A stretch of DNA of 64,000 bases from Gautieria morchelliformis (taxonomy: Eukaryota > Basidiomycota > Agaricomycetes > Gomphales > Gomphaceae), in the NCBI GenBank assembly GCA_015179125.1, contig WHVA01000124.1:62001-126000 (forward strand), read 5' to 3'. Shown here one piece after another: positions 23,330-36,322 of the stretch; position 1 is the first letter of the stretch; each line of letters begins with the position of its first letter. The notes beneath the pieces were generated by a model. It did not search any database, had not been told where the DNA came from, and worked only from the letters and a program-made list of their open reading frames with translations. The position numbers were made by a program, and so were the translations under genes.

Positions 23330-24044
23330 TGTTACACATCAGGATCCCAGAGTTCAGATCTAAAAGGACAGTGGCTTCAACTTGTGTGTTGCACCTCCAA
23401 TGAACCATTGTCCTAAGTATTTCAGAACAGAGGTCAGAAATTGGATGAGGTGGAGGTAGAGAAGGGTTCAAGAATTGAGCTAAGTCAAATGTCGGAGATT
23501 GGAGGTCAGAAGATGAAAGATGGAAAGGTCGGAAAGCAGAGAGACAGAGAGCTTTCAAGTACTCACTGTGCTAAGAACAGGAGACAGTATGAAGGGAATC
23601 ATGTATCCAAGTCGATTATCTGATTGTAGAAACAGAGAGCATACATGACTGAGTTTTATACGAAGAGCTGGAACAACAAGTAATGAGGCAAGAGTAAGCA
23701 ATTCTGGTATGAGCGGAAGTAACTATAACAAATGGAGTAAGTAACTAGTGCGAAACAAGAGAATTACAAGGGGGTGCAGGTAGAGTCAAGAACAATAGGC
23801 AAAAGAACAAGGGGGACATAAGTCTAATAGACATCAGAACAAATGGCACTCCTGATGTTCTAGACTTGATGTCTTGCTGTGCTAAGGCTTGATTATGGAG
23901 GGCTGATGAATAGAGTTGTAAAGGGATGTAGAAAGAACAAAGGGAGTTGAGCATTGAGTGTGGCGGATGTTGCAGAATAGAGTTAGAGGTGGTGTGGAAG
24001 TGATGTGGAGGTTGCGAAGTTGGTTGAGCGGCATGGTGGTAACA
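23330..24044 (-). repeat. Inverted LTR of the 59.5-kb solo-LTR family
   Basis: On the minus strand the sequence follows the solo LTR at 59,540-60,187: the shared block reads gaaatacttaggac.at.gtt and ctaca-like aagttgaagccactgtcctt, with many substitutions. Ends are TGTTAC at 23,330 and TAACA at 24,044. The flanks gtcgg (23325-23329) and gtccc (24045-24049) could be an eroded 5-bp target duplication. Confidence 0.7.
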
Positions 24045-24773
24045 GTCCCTGCCACTGAATAGACTCAGGAGACAGGGGCTGAGCAAATAGGCAGAGTCCC
24101 ATACACCTGGAAGAATCAGTGCTCAGGCAGATCACTGGGGGTGGACCCAGGCTGGATTGCAAGGCTCTTGATCTTGTTGAGGAGGCCATTCCACACTGTT
24201 GTTCTGGGAGGCCCAAAAAGGGCCAGTGAGGTGTGCAATCACCCTGTTTGGCACAACAACCCCTTGAAACTTCATGCCATAACATTTCTTATAGCCTGTG
24301 TAGACCCATTCTTGGTTAGTTCCAGGGCAGCAGGTTTGTCATATTGTGCAGCCAATGGACCCGAAAACAGAGCAGGTGGAAACACCAAATGCATGGAGGG
24401 CATTGGCATACATGTGTAAGTTGGCCGGACTGAGCAGGTCTTAGTGATCCCACTCCAACAGGTGGCCCCACTGTGAATTGATGAAACTGGCTGTCTCATT
24501 CACAATCTAAGAAATGGCCACTGCAGCCATGCATCCTTGGTTGCCAGCGAGCAGAGATCCTCAGGACCCCAGAGCCATGCACAGAGAAGTGCCAGGGACT
24601 CAAGAGCTGTTACACAATACCCAGATCTGGTGATCAATGGTCCTGGGAGGTCTAGCAAGTTGCTGAGATGAGAGAGCTCCTACAATGAAAACCTGATGTG
24701 CATGGGCTGGTAAGTCCACAAACATCAAGGGCCAATGAACTCACCTAAACCTCCAGACACACTCTGCCTCGAT
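24045..24773. other. Degenerate sequence between LTRs
   Basis: No confident coding region. It probably continues the gypsy remnant interrupted at 23,330, but no domain could be read. Confidence 0.4.
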
Positions 24774-25231
24774 TGTTATGATCTGTTCCCAAGTCCAGTT
24801 CCAAAGCCTCAGCTTTGGTACTCGCTCGGGAAACCTTGGGTTCACTTGGCTTTCCTCGGTTTCCTTTCATACTTGCCCATCACCCCTGATTCCCCTTCTT
24901 AGTTAGTTCCCCATATATTCATCCCTTCATTCCCCTTGTCTGCTAGTTCCGGTCATCAATGTTGCTGACCCTGCATCCTGCTTTACTATATAAACCCCCC
25001 AATCCTGTATGCTAGTTCCTTAGTTCAGATATCAACTTAGATCATTGTACACTAATTCTCCTGTCTGATATTGCATCCAAACCTCAGCTTATAGCCAAAT
25101 CCAGTTCTCCAAAGTTAGGGTATAACACTGAGTGGGTGCAGCCCATGAGGTTGAAGCCTAGCCCTCTGTTCCAACCCTCAACCCAGCTCTCATTTAGAGC
25201 CAAGCCTCCATACAACTTACCAGCCTTAACA
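24774..25231 (+). repeat. Second LTR of the 21.9-kb family
   Basis: It starts tgttatgatctgttcccaag and ends ccagccttaaca, with the same internal landmarks as 21,947-22,840 (cacccctgattcccct, agttagttcc, ctttactatata) but no SINE. The two LTRs have diverged noticeably, so they are not the young pair of one insertion. Confidence 0.8.
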
Positions 25232-26800
25232 TTGATATATATCTGGTGAAAGCCATGGAGCATGGGTTTCATACGCATGAGGGAGTCGGGAGGTTCATAG
25301 AGAGACATAGATCATGAGGTTCATAGATAGAGATGGTGAGAATATAGCTTCAAGCCGCTGAAGTGAGACCGGGAATAACTACGGTTATTTGCACTGCCAC
25401 CACACGCAGTGACAACAGTGGACACACTGACTCATAACACCTTGAGTCAAAGATATCACTGACCTCAGTGGGCCCAAACAATAGCGCAAGTTGGAGTTTT
25501 ACTACCTGAGGTTTCCTACATACATGACTAGCTACTTGACTAATAGAATTGTGCTGTGAGGATACGTAAAAGGGTCACGGGACAATCAAGTGCCACCAGC
25601 ACATGACAATGTGCCAGTACTCATATCTAGGTGAAGAGATCCAAAGTGCAGCTGGATCTCAGTCTAAAGCCATCCCAGAACCTGGCTCAGGGTAAGAGGA
25701 GCCAGGTATATGTACATACATACGAGCATCGATGTGCACATACTGGGTCAGGTACACAACAGCTGACTATTAACAATGTTATGAATACACAACCAAAGCT
25801 ATGCCACCTAACATTCATCACTATAACACGCTGATAAACTGTAACAACATCACCTCGACTCTATAGACAACTGTGGACAATTTCCTTATTTGGACGTTGC
25901 AAGTCACACACATGCTACGACTTACATGTCACATTGTCACACTGTGACACCCAGCGTATACACCGTGGCCGCCCCAGCGCTTAACTGTCATGAACCAGTC
26001 ACAACACATCTCATCATGCACACACGCACTACCAAGCCCACCAAGCACACATACAAATATCACCGAACCACTAATATCATCACAGCACTATGGAGCCAAG
26101 TTGAGCCAAGTATTTTCCCACATGGTACATGTCACGTGTGCACATGATCTGATCAAGGGATGTGACATGCCAAGGTGACCCTGCACTTGTCTCAACCATT
26201 TCTCCTATTCTCTTTCATTCCCCATTCCCCATTCACCATTATACTTTACACATCACACTCCACACACATGTCGCTCCTACTCCTGATACTCAAACCTATG
26301 CCAGTTGTCCCATATGACCTTTTTCTTGTTCTTATCTTGTAACACACCAAGAACACCAAGTTCTTCTCTTGATAGTTAAATACTCAACCTTGTACACTAC
26401 ATTCGATAGTGAAACAGTGAATCACTCACTTCTTTTACACTCTATAGCTATCAGCTTCAGTCAGTATTGTTATAAGACGCATATACCCTGTTATATGTGC
26501 AAACACCCTACTTTCTCAAGCACTTCTCGATTCGACTCCTATTTCGAGTTTGAATCATATTTCTACTAGCTATCTGCGACACCACAACTAACAAGAAACA
26601 ACAATATCACCCAACATCCCAACATATACTGTCTATTTTAAACAACAATACTGTAGATGAATTAGCTCTAAGACTTCAGAAAAGCTTTTTTTTTTTTTCT
26701 CATCTGATTTTTTGTTGGCATGGCTGTATATAAGATGATATATACAATGGTACAGTAATATTTGTGTTGTGTTCTGTATGTCCTGGTTTGTACATGTGCT
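25232..26800. other. AC-rich spacer, no gene
   Basis: CA- and AT-rich sequence with many short unrelated frames. The right end (about 26,640-26,800) probably serves as 3' flank and terminator of the minus-strand NLR-like gene, with a run of T at 26,688-26,699. Confidence 0.4.
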
Positions 26801-26813
26801 CCTTGGACAAAGT

Positions 26814-29800
26814 CTAGGGTGTGTCTATGCCTGTATGGATGGAGGCTTGTGTCAGTGTGTTTGGATGCTCCTGACCAAGTACCCTCTTCCTTTCCTCCAT
26901 GACTTGAACCTCCAGCTCTTGAGCATCCTTCCACCGGCCCAGACTCTGATAGGTTGCAGCAAGATTGGCCATGGTGGTCAGTGTGTCAGGATGCTCCTGT
27001 CCAAGGACCCTCTTCCTTGCCTCCATGACTGGAACCTCCAGCTCTTCAGCATCCTTCCACTGGCCCAGACTCCGATAGGTTTCAGCAAGGCTGCCCATGG
27101 CACTCAGTGTGTTGGGATGCTCCTCACCAAGGACCCTCGTGCTTGCCTCCATGACTTGAACCTCCAGCTCTTCAGCATCCTTCCACTGGCCCAGACTCTG
27201 ATAGGTTGCAGCAAGGCTGGCCATGGCAGCCAGTGTGTCGGGATGCTCCTCACCAAGGACCCTCTTGCTTGCCTCCATGACTTGGACCTCCAGCTCTTCA
27301 GCATCCTTCCACCGGGCCAGACTCTGATAGGTTTCAGCAAGGCTGCCCATGGCACTCAGTGTGTTGGGATGCTCCTCACCAAGGACCCTTGTGCTTGCCT
27401 CCATGACTTGAACCTCCAGCTCTTCAGCATCCTTCCACTGGCCCAGACTCCGATAGGTTGCAGCAAGGCTTCCAATGGCAGACAGTGTGTCGGGATGCTC
27501 CTCACCAAGGACCCTCTTGCTTGCCTCCATGACTTGGACCTCCAGTTCTTCAGCATCCTTCCACTGGCCCAGACTCTGATAGGTTGTAGCAAGGCTGCCC
27601 ATGGCAGCCAGTGTGATGGGATGCTCCTCACCAAGGACCCTCTTGCTTGGCTCTATGACTTGAACCTCCAGCTCTTCAGCATCCTTCCACTGGCCCAGTC
27701 TTCGATATGTTGCAGCAAGGTTGCCCATAGCAATCAGTGTGTTAGGATGCTCCTCACCAAGGACCCTCTTGCTTGCCTCCATGACTTGAACCTCCAGCTC
27801 TTCAGCATCCTTCCACCGGCCCAGACTACGATAGGTTTCAGCAAGGCTGCCAATGGCAGCCAGTGTGTTGGGATGCTCCTCACCAAGGACCCTCTCCCTT
27901 GCCTCCATGACTTGAACCTCCAGCTCTTCAGCATCCTTCCACTGGCCCAGCATTTGATAGGTTGCAGCAAGACTGCCCATGGCAAACAGTGTGTCAGGAT
28001 GCTCCTCACCATGGACCCTCTTCCTTGCCTCCAGGACTTGAACCCCCAGCTCTTCAGCATCCTTCCACTGGCCCAGCCTTCGATATGTTGCAGCAAGGTT
28101 GCCCATGGCGATCAGTGTGTCAGGATGCTCCTCACCAAGGACCCTCTTCCTTGCCTCCATGACTGGAACCTCCAGCTCTTCAGCATCCTTCCACTGGCCC
28201 AGACTACAATAGGTTGCAGCAAGGTTTCCCATGGCGATCAATGTGTCGGGATGCTCCTTACCAAAGACCCTCTTGCTTGCCTCCAGGACTTGAACCTCTA
28301 TCTCTTCAGCATCCTTCCACTGGCCCAGACTCTGATAGGCCTTAGCCAGGCTACTCATGGCAGCCAGTGTGTAAGGATGCTCCTCACCAAGGACCCTCTT
28401 CCTTGCCTCCAGGACTTGAACCCCCAGCTCTTCAGCATCCTTCCACTGGCCCAGCCTTCGATATGTTGCAGCAAGGTTGCCCATGGCGATCAGTGTGTCA
28501 GGATGCTCCTCACCAAGGACCCTCTTCCTTGCCTCCATGACTGGAACCTCCAGCTCTTCAGCATCCTTCCACTGGCCCAGACTGCAATAGGTTGCAGCAA
28601 GGTTTCCCATGGCGATCAATGTGTCAGGATGCTCCTTACCAAAGACCCTCTTGCTTGCCTCCAGGACTTGAACCTCTATCTCTTTAGCATCCTTCCACCA
28701 GCCCAAACTCCGATAGGTTTTAGCAAGGCTACTCATGGCAGCCAGTGTGGCAGGATGCTCCTCACCAAGAACCCTCTTGCTTGCCCCCATGACTTGAACC
28801 TGCAGCTCTTCAGCATCCTTCCACCGGCCCAGCTTTCGATAGGTTTCAGCAAGGTAGCCCATAGCATCCAGTGCGTCAGGATGCTCCTCACCAAGGCCAC
28901 TCTTCCTTGCCTTCATGACTTGAACCTCCAGCTCTTCAGAATCCTTCCATTGGCCTAGCCTCTGATAGGTTATAGCAAGGTTGGCTATGGCATTCAGTGT
29001 GCCGGGATGCTCCTCACCAAGGACCCTCTTGCTTGCCTCCATGACTTGAACCTCCAGCTCTTCAGCATCCTTCCACTTGCCCAGACTACGATATATTTCA
29101 GCAAGGCTGCCCATGGCAGTCAGTGTCTCAGGATGCTCCTTTCCAAGGTCCATTTTCCTCCCCTCTATGACCTTCATATACAGCTCTTCAGCATCCATCC
29201 ATCGTCCTGCTTCATCAAACACTTGTGCAAATTTATTTGCCATGTTTCCATCTGCACCTTTTATATGTAGCTCATTAATATGAGACACAAGCGTTCTCCT
29301 AAAGGCATAGTCCTCTGTACTTTTTTCAAGTGGGATAGAAAGTGCTAGTATCTGCATCATGCTCCCTTGGCTATACTCCTGCGCTGCCACCTCCAGTCTT
29401 TCTCTAGCCCAAGCATGCACTAGTGGATGAAGGAAAAATGTGTTGTCTCCCTCATCACTGTTAATCAATGAGTAAGAAGTTAATTCATTAATGACCTCCT
29501 GAAATTGGAAGTCACTCCAGCTACCATCTGCAGTTTGAAAGTTATGCAGAAACTGTTTTGCATCATCAAATTGCCTATCTGGATGTATGAGAGCTGCCCT
29601 CTGAAATATGCTCTTGGAAATACCCCTATAATGCAGAAATGCACACAGGTGTAGCAGGCTTGCTGCTTTGGGACCTAGCCTTTTAAAGCTGATTTCCCAC
29701 GTCGCATATACTGCCCACTGATAATTATCTATCATCTGCACAGAGTGCTTGCTCATCAGCTGAACCCGATCCTTCTGGAGAATATTCAGGTATTCATTCA

Positions 29801-32026
29801 AGCTGCACCCATTTGATATATAGGCACCTGCTTGTACGATGGCAAGGGCAAGGTACCCAAGTTCTTTGGCAATCAGAGCTGCCAAGCCATGGTCCTTTGT
29901 AGAGCCTTTGGCTGTAGAGAATATGAGGAGCAAATGAATAGCTTCATCAGGGTTCATGCCTGACACATGGCAGTTGGAGCCGGGTGCATGCACACGACAT
30001 GCCACATTGCGAGTTGTCACAATGATGTTTCTATGCTTGCCTGCTGGGAAGTACTTTCGAAGGTTTATATCTCGGTCATCTGCATTGTCCAGGAAGAGCA
30101 GCCACCCTTGGTGTTGTCCAGAAAGCCAGAGAAGAGCATCCTCAGCAGTCTCACCAATACTCCCTTCCCGAGCAATGTCCTCTAGACCAGACTCTATAGT
30201 GGACACACTACTTGCATCCACATAATAGACCCTCCAAAAGCTAAATATAAAACAGATTAGTCAAAACATAACAGACCCAGGTAAACTACACCACCGTTGA
30301 TAAAACCTATCAATGATTGTCAACGCAATCTGTGTTTTTCCCACCCCACCAAGCCCATGCAAGACAAAGATGCGCTGTTCCTCCTTAACTGTGGATGTCT
30401 GATCTGGGAAGAAATATGCCTGAAGTTGCAGAAGGATATCGACTCTCCCAGTCAATCTGGTTGTTGGTGGAGGACAAGCCTTATGGCGAGCTCTCTGTTT
30501 ACCTGATAGTCGACTGACAGTGCCTGCACCTATAGTATCTACCATAAAACATAAGTCATCAGCTATGAGCCATTGCAAATTGTACGCACTGAGGTGTGCC
30601 GCAGGTATCACTTCCTGGCGCTCCCTGAGAGCAATGACGGCAGCCGTCACCATCTCATCAACCTGTCCCCGGCGAAGATGCTGTAATGTGTGTGTTGTCA
30701 CCTCGGGTAACCTTTCCCACTGTGCCAGTGATACACTTTGCATTCCTTGCTCCACATTTAACCTGAAATAGACGTTCGGTGCAGATCTGAAGCGCTGCTC
30801 AGTTTCCTCCGCTGTTGCCTCACACTCCGTGGTGATCTTCTTCAATACCTCAGCTACACTTAATGGTATGACATTATTAAACAGACTAGGTGCCGGCAGG
30901 CTGGCAGTGGTGACATGTCCAGTGCCGATGCTGACGACGCAAGCAATATGTTGATGCGGAAAGATGTGTTCTGCTTCTTTGAGGATTTGCTTGATCGGAT
31001 TGTTGCAACCCAGGCCGGCATCGACAAAGGGTTCACGCATAGGTGGTATGCCGATGAAAATCCGTTTGAAAAAAGTAGGAGCGGCAGACGTAGCACGGGC
31101 GGCCTCCCATATAGCGCAGTCGAATGATTCGTATTTGCCTACGCTGTACGTACGAAAGAGGCGGGGTGTGCTCATGTTATTTGCGGGCATCGCGCAGACG
31201 AAACTGGGCTACGGTCAGCTATGTGCCAAGTCAAGAACGAGCGGCAACGTGAACATACGTTTTGCACACTTCTCTGCTGGGTCTTGGATCGAACATGCGT
31301 GCGTTAGGGTCACCAGTCGATTCCTGGATGATTGCCTTGATAGCGTTCTCCAGATTGCTAGCCTTGAACATTCCGTCCTTCCAAAATGGATTCTTCTCCG
31401 AGAAGACTTGTGAGGCGAATGTTCCATAGGCTTCGATCGCTTTATCTACGGGCAGGCGAAGGCGGCCCAGCATGAGTGCTATGAGCCTGCATGCAATGTA
31501 AAATGTATTAGCGAGCGATGGTGATGGAGAAGAAAGTAACTTACCCGCCTGTGCTCGTACCGCAGATTAAGTCGAAATATTCACAAGGAAGGGGGGTGGT
31601 GGGTCGCCCTTCTTCGCGCTGGGTTCTTTGCATGATTTCTTGTAGTATGATGAGTTCGGACAAGCCACGGATGCCCCCGCCATCTGCTGAAGATGTCAGA
31701 AGATGTCATATAACAAGCATGAAAACATTACCGAGTGAAAGCAACCTGAGCCCGGCACCTCGATGCCCATCGGTTTGCGTCGTGGGGATAGATTCGATTC
31801 CCGGACTCACTGCAATAACACCAGAAGTAGATAGCGATACGACCTATTCATGAAGATTCGTCAGATAGTCAGTCCCCTTGTTGTCTAGCGTCCTGGAATA
31901 AACTTTGCTTACTTCTGAGGATACCAAAGACGGTTTTACGATCGGCGGCGGCGTTTCGTCATGCCTGGATGAAGGGGAAGCTTTGGCGATCTGCTCGTTA
32001 TGGTCCATGGACGAGTTAGAGGTCAT
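26814..32026 (-). CDS. Patatin/NB-ARC/TPR NLR-like protein, six exons, 1643 codons plus stop
   Basis: Exons (minus strand): 32026-31913, 31843-31732, 31683-31545, 31486-31259, 31203-30292, 30240-26814, all phase-consistent. After a short disordered start comes a patatin-like phospholipase domain with the oxyanion motif LLSLDGGGIRG and nucleophile motif CGTSTGG, then the DAGLGCNNP motif. Next is an NB-ARC ATPase: P-loop GLGGVGKTQ, Walker B GWLLFLDNADD, then YFPAGKHRNIIVTTRN. The C-terminal half is nineteen 42-residue kinesin-light-chain-type TPRs of the form GQWKDAEELEVQVMEA...EEHPDTL. This is the NLR-like architecture used by fungi in non-self recognition and programmed cell death; the TPRs would sense a ligand and the NB domain would oligomerise to activate the lipase. 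No stop or frameshift was found. A Tnp2 transposon lies 3 nt plus its target duplication upstream of the ATG, so the native promoter now lies beyond 37,010. Confidence 0.92.
26835..29220 (-). repeat. Nineteen 126-bp coding TPR repeats with higher-order duplication
   Basis: Each unit encodes 42 residues beginning G(Q/R)WKDAEEL. Adjacent units are far more alike in DNA than is usual for TPRs. Units 5-6-7 (counted from the N-terminus) are nearly the same as units 8-9-10, for example VQVLEASKRVFGKEHPDTL occurs in units 5 and 8, showing a recent 378-bp duplication. The pair 14-15 resembles 16-17. The first unit (GRWMDAEELYMKVIEGRK) is the most diverged. Confidence 0.92.
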
Positions 32027-32419
32027 AGTAGTACACTGCGGGAAAAGACTCCACCAAACTCCGGTGGAAAATCCACCAGGTATTGTCGGCCGGTGGAGTT
32101 TCCACCGGAGTTGCATCCACCGATTCATCCACCGATCCCTTAGGTGGATCAATTTTTGCCAGGCTGAAGGAGAATCCCTTAAAACCGCAAAGGGGTTTTC
32201 CAACAGCAGCGCCGGTGGAGGATCCGTCATATTATAATGGTATCACCATGTATGTAGTCACTAGATAATCCATGAAAAATATAAATGGCCGGTCAATTAG
32301 TTATATGTGGATCTCCAATCATTTTCAATGGATAAACCATAGACACCATAGTGGAGTATCCTTCTAAATTAGGTGGATTATCCTTTAAAAAGCCATGAAT
32401 AGCACTAACTGAAAGGTAA

Positions 32420-35400
32420 TTACATGTCCATCTCTTCTATCAATCCTGGGTCTTCAATAAAAGAAGGCCGGGCTATACCATTGCTCCTGTCAATGATACC
32501 CCACATATTAGTCGTCCCAATAGGGACCCGGCCTATTACGCAACTGATGGCGGTAAGTTCGATGACCTGCATTGATGTGCGCATCTTCCTGTACGTCACA
32601 GGCGCGAGCGTCGCATCACTCCCGTCTGTATCGCAGCTCTGGACGACTGCTAGTAATCGACGTGACGGCTGTGCTCCAAACATCTTGTGATCAGGTAATA
32701 TGAAGGTGAGGATCATGTGGAGCTGGCCATAGAAACACCGAGTCTCGAAGACTGGTGGGCGGTTGCGATGGTGCGCGTGAATATCCACCTGTAGATCATA
32801 CTAGTGACTGACATCTCAGTACACGTACTATCTGCAGTACCACTGACTTACCTGGACGAATGATGTGTCACGACCTGACCGATTTGCCGCGGTTTTGGCT
32901 GTACGGATGCAGTCACCGCCGTTCGCAATTCGGACTTTGCCCCAGGATTCGAAAAACTCTGGGAGCCGGGGTTCAATGAAGGTCGGTGGTTTCAGAAATT
33001 GGGTGGCAAGATGAGCGGCGGTCTTACGCCGCAGAGCAGCATCAGGCTTGAACTCACGGATTCGGGGGAAACGAAGAATGCTCAAAGGATCTGTGCAATT
33101 GTGTAGCATGAACATGATGGATACATGAAGATGTCACACACATTCAGGGTAAATCTTCTCCTTAGTGCTGATATCAGATATGTTGTCAGAAAAGTCGAGC
33201 TCTCGTGATAAGTTGTACTTGTGCTCGATTTACGCGATCTGGCTCTTATGGATCATGCGTCGGCTGAGGGCAGTGTATGGCTTGGAACGTGATTTGACAG
33301 AAGAGTCCCGCAGTATCTCTCAAGCGGGTACACCCACGTTCATTCCGTCGGATATCGTCAGGTATATGCAAGAGCGCGTGGATACACGATGTGCATGTTG
33401 ACAATCGCTCCTTTTTATATTGATAGTAGTACCTCCATAGCAGTAGATGTTCAGGCATAGATAATCCAGAATAGAGTATACAACGTACTTTTCATATTTG
33501 CGAATCCAATGAATAATCTTGCCCTCAAGGTTGTCGATTTCCGCATCGGTGATAACAAACTGCAAGCAAATTTTGCAGATTTCCACCAGGAGCATCAAAT
33601 GCTTGTAGTACTTGGGAGCAAGTCGGCCTTCAAGGAGATATGGTGCCATATATATAAACCAAAACGACCAGGTCTCTGCAGTAAAGAGGTGACGTTCATT
33701 GGCAATGTTTGGGATGGTGCGAACAAACGCGGCGGGAATTGTGGCAGTAGCAGCAGTCGTTTCTTCTCCAACGAGAACCCAATGCGCTGGATCAATCTCA
33801 TAATTTTCATTACCTGTGTCCAGTCCCTTGAACCGACCTGTCCAAAGATCCACCAGATACTTTTTGACATTCTCTTCCATAAGATGCATGAAGTCATGGG
33901 GAACGCTCAAGGCACGGTCGAAGCCAGGTAGATTGACCAGAATTGATTCGCCGTTGAGTCCTTGCGTCATGGCACGACGTTCCCGCTCCTTCTTGTCTGT
34001 GCCTGATTCTATGTATTCGAGGGATTGCCTGTAACTTTCAGCAGTTCGCAGGGGAAGTGAGTATGGATCCCAATCGATGCCAGGAGATCCATCCATTCGG
34101 ATTGCGCCGGGAGGTGCTGTCAATGGGTAATAGTAATGAGACGGGTTATCATGGTCAGGGTCGCGACATCCCTGTATTCGACAGGCTCGGCATGGGGAGA
34201 ATGCGTTTGCTCCCCTGATGTATTGATTGACTTTGAGAGCTTGCATGTCAGCTATTTTGGTAATCAGGTACGCGCGAAGCATGACCTTAGCACGCTCTTG
34301 TGCATGATACGAAGGGACCCCGTAGGCTAGCAGGCGCATCTCCAGATAAAAGAGGTCAAGGAACGAGTTGTGGTCTTTGGGGGGGTGAGGACCATGTACG
34401 ATTCCGAGGGGCATGAGATACTTCAACATAATACGGATTTCAGGGTCCAAGTTATATACTTCGACCAGGAAAGGCCAAGCAGTTGCGCAGCCGCCGCGAA
34501 TGTTTTTGAAAACCTCAACGCCGTCTGATAACAATCCCAGTGCGATATCATGGGGACTTTCAAAATGTCAGTGAGGGAGATGCACACCATCGACTTCCAC
34601 ATAAGATTCCAAGAGGTCCCTGTAGTGAGACCCATCGAATATGTCGATGTATTCACCAGGAGTGTGCACGCAGTTCGCACGATATTGTAATTTCTCAATC
34701 ATGGCAGGGTTGTGGAGGAAAGCTTGCAGTCGAGGTATAACCGGGAGATACTCAAACTGTGCCTGGGGGGGTTAGACTCATCATGCCTGGACTCCTTGCA
34801 AAAGCTGCATATATCGTCGTTTATAAATTCGCGTCTGAAAGCGCAACATGAATTAGGGCAGCAGTCAAGGATCACTGGTTTGATACCCGCGAGGATCGCG
34901 ATTCTGCGATGCATCAGGTAGAATGTATCGAGGTCGATACGGTCGTGGTATGCACGACGGAACAACGAGGAACAGCGCCGCGATATGTTCGCCTCTAATC
35001 GTAACCCAAACATTTTGATGTTGTCCATGTCTGGCTGTGTAAGGTTGCAGAGCTCTATGTTACCAAATTCAATGAGACGAGAGGTATGTTGACAATAAAT
35101 AAACATACGTGATTCTTCCGCCTCTCGTTCCTGATCTTTGTGCATTTCGCGTTCCAACACGAGAATAACCTCCTCTGCTGATAATCCAGTGTCTAAATGG
35201 TCTGGTTCATCCCAGGGAAGTTCACTCTCATCAGGCGATTCCACCAGCGTATTGACACCATCGACATCATCACCAGCAGTCACTTGATAATCAGCCCAAT
35301 CCCACTGGGGTGCTGTGTGATTAGACACTCGCACACGCAGACCCTCAACCGGTTCGATATCGCAGCTCACGGCATTAATATCATCATTGTCTTGGATTTT

Positions 35401-35667
35401 GATAAGTTCGCTGCCTACCGTGGGCAGAGGCAGTGCGTCAGGGTAAAGAGAATGGTGGAGACTATTATGGAGAGTGGTTTTGTGGTTCTCATGTTGCACG
35501 TCAGAGTCAATAATGTGAGATGCAGATATCGGATCAAAAGACGAAGAATCACTGTTTATAGCCAACTGCACTTGTTCGGTGAAAGATGGGGAAGGCCTGT
35601 CCTTGAGATGTCACCGAATCTGTCGTTGGGATAACTGTTTCTCACACCCACACGTACACAGAGGCAT
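32420..35667 (-). pseudogene. Tnp2-family transposase, decayed
   Basis: The probable start is 35,667 with MPLCTCGCEKQLSQRQIR, the N-terminal cysteine segment of the family. The next codon is TGA (35611-35613), followed in frame by HLKDRPSPS. Later parts read AGIKPVILDCCPNSCCAF with FCKESRHD (zinc-binding cysteines), LLSDGVEVFKNIRGGCATAW, LDPEIRIMLKYLMPLGIVHG, CRACRIQGCRD, DFMHLMEENVKKYLVDLW and YYQYKKERLSTCTSCIHALL. The C-terminus (HHRNRPPVFETRCFYGQLHM) ends at 32,420. A frameshift lies near 33,280-33,350 and a TAA at 33230-33232 interrupts QIA.IEHKYNL. Several introns separate exons. Tnp2 enzymes move CACTA-like elements; this copy should be inactive unless translation begins after the first stop, and even then the 3' lesions remain. 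Confidence 0.85.
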
Positions 35668-35807
35668 CGTCCAGTGCGCAGCAGGATTGAAGCAAGATTG
35701 CAGACACAAGCACAGATCCAATCACGTGACCATGGCACGCGCGCCGGGTTTATTCCTCACAGACTACAACCTAGTACGACTGTGTCCTTGCTCTAGCTTG
35801 ACGACTA

Positions 35808-36070
35808 TGGCCCCGCATAAGAAGCAAGCCAAACGCCTCCCTGCTAAAGCTAGAACAGCCACAGTTAGTTCTAAATTCACAGAGAAAGCTAGAGACATCC
35901 CCCCCAAAACGCCGAACGATGATGCCACAAAAGAACTAATGCTACTGAAAGAAGAGATTCGACTTCTGCGATTACTTGTAATGTCCGTTGTAACCACTGC
36001 CGTGAGCATAAAGATACGTCCATACATACTAATCGGTGACACGCTCCGTATACAAGCTCACATGATTTAG
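35808..36070 (+). CDS. Small divergent ORF of the Tnp2 transposon
   Basis: The 87-codon plus-strand frame starts MAPHKKQAKRLPAKARTA and continues to a helix ATKELMLLKEEIRLLRLLVM. A basic head followed by a leucine/glutamate heptad-like helix is plausible for a small DNA-associated coiled-coil protein. A possible donor (ccgtgagc) near 36,000 may make this only the first exon. It is transcribed away from the transposase gene and lies inside the terminal repeats. I do not recognise the family; it could also be a chance frame. Confidence 0.35.
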
Positions 36071-36235
36071 CTACCTAGCTAATAATTACATTACTAACAA
36101 TTACACTACATCACCAGAACAGTCCGCTAATGGTAAGTCTCCACGGTGTGGTGCCCACCCTCGAACGAGCCAAGCAATATTACAGTAATCCGTGCTGTGC
36201 ACCTATTGCTAACCTATACCATGTCACACCATGTG

Positions 36236-36322
36236 TTCCTGTGGTGCAGTGGTTTATGCGCTCAGGTGGGTGACTAATCGTTGTTGCAACAACACCCGCC
36301 TTCGAATCATGCTCAAGCCATG
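36236..36322 (+). repeat. tRNA-like sequence, possible SINE head
   Basis: tggtgcagtgg (36242-36252) fits the RNA polymerase III A box and cttcgaatcat (36300-36310) fits a B box with one or two mismatches, at 58-bp centre spacing. An acceptor stem is not convincing and no target duplication or A-rich tail was fixed, so a decayed tRNA-derived repeat is more likely than a tRNA gene. Confidence 0.4.

Noticed and set aside
21947-25231. The two related LTRs as one complete element
   Set aside because: They are too diverged, no polypurine tract precedes the second, and a tract precedes the first, which therefore fits as the 3' LTR of the element to its left.
26769-28958. 729-codon plus-strand frame
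   Set aside because: It is antisense to the TPR array; the 126-bp period, a multiple of three, keeps an open shadow frame. The minus strand has the TPR consensus, splice junctions and upstream NB-ARC and patatin domains.
33320-33322. TGA in the first Tnp2 gene counted as a nonsense mutation
   Set aside because: Family similarity (YPLERYCGTLL) follows another frame at this point, so this TGA is not in the ancestral reading frame.
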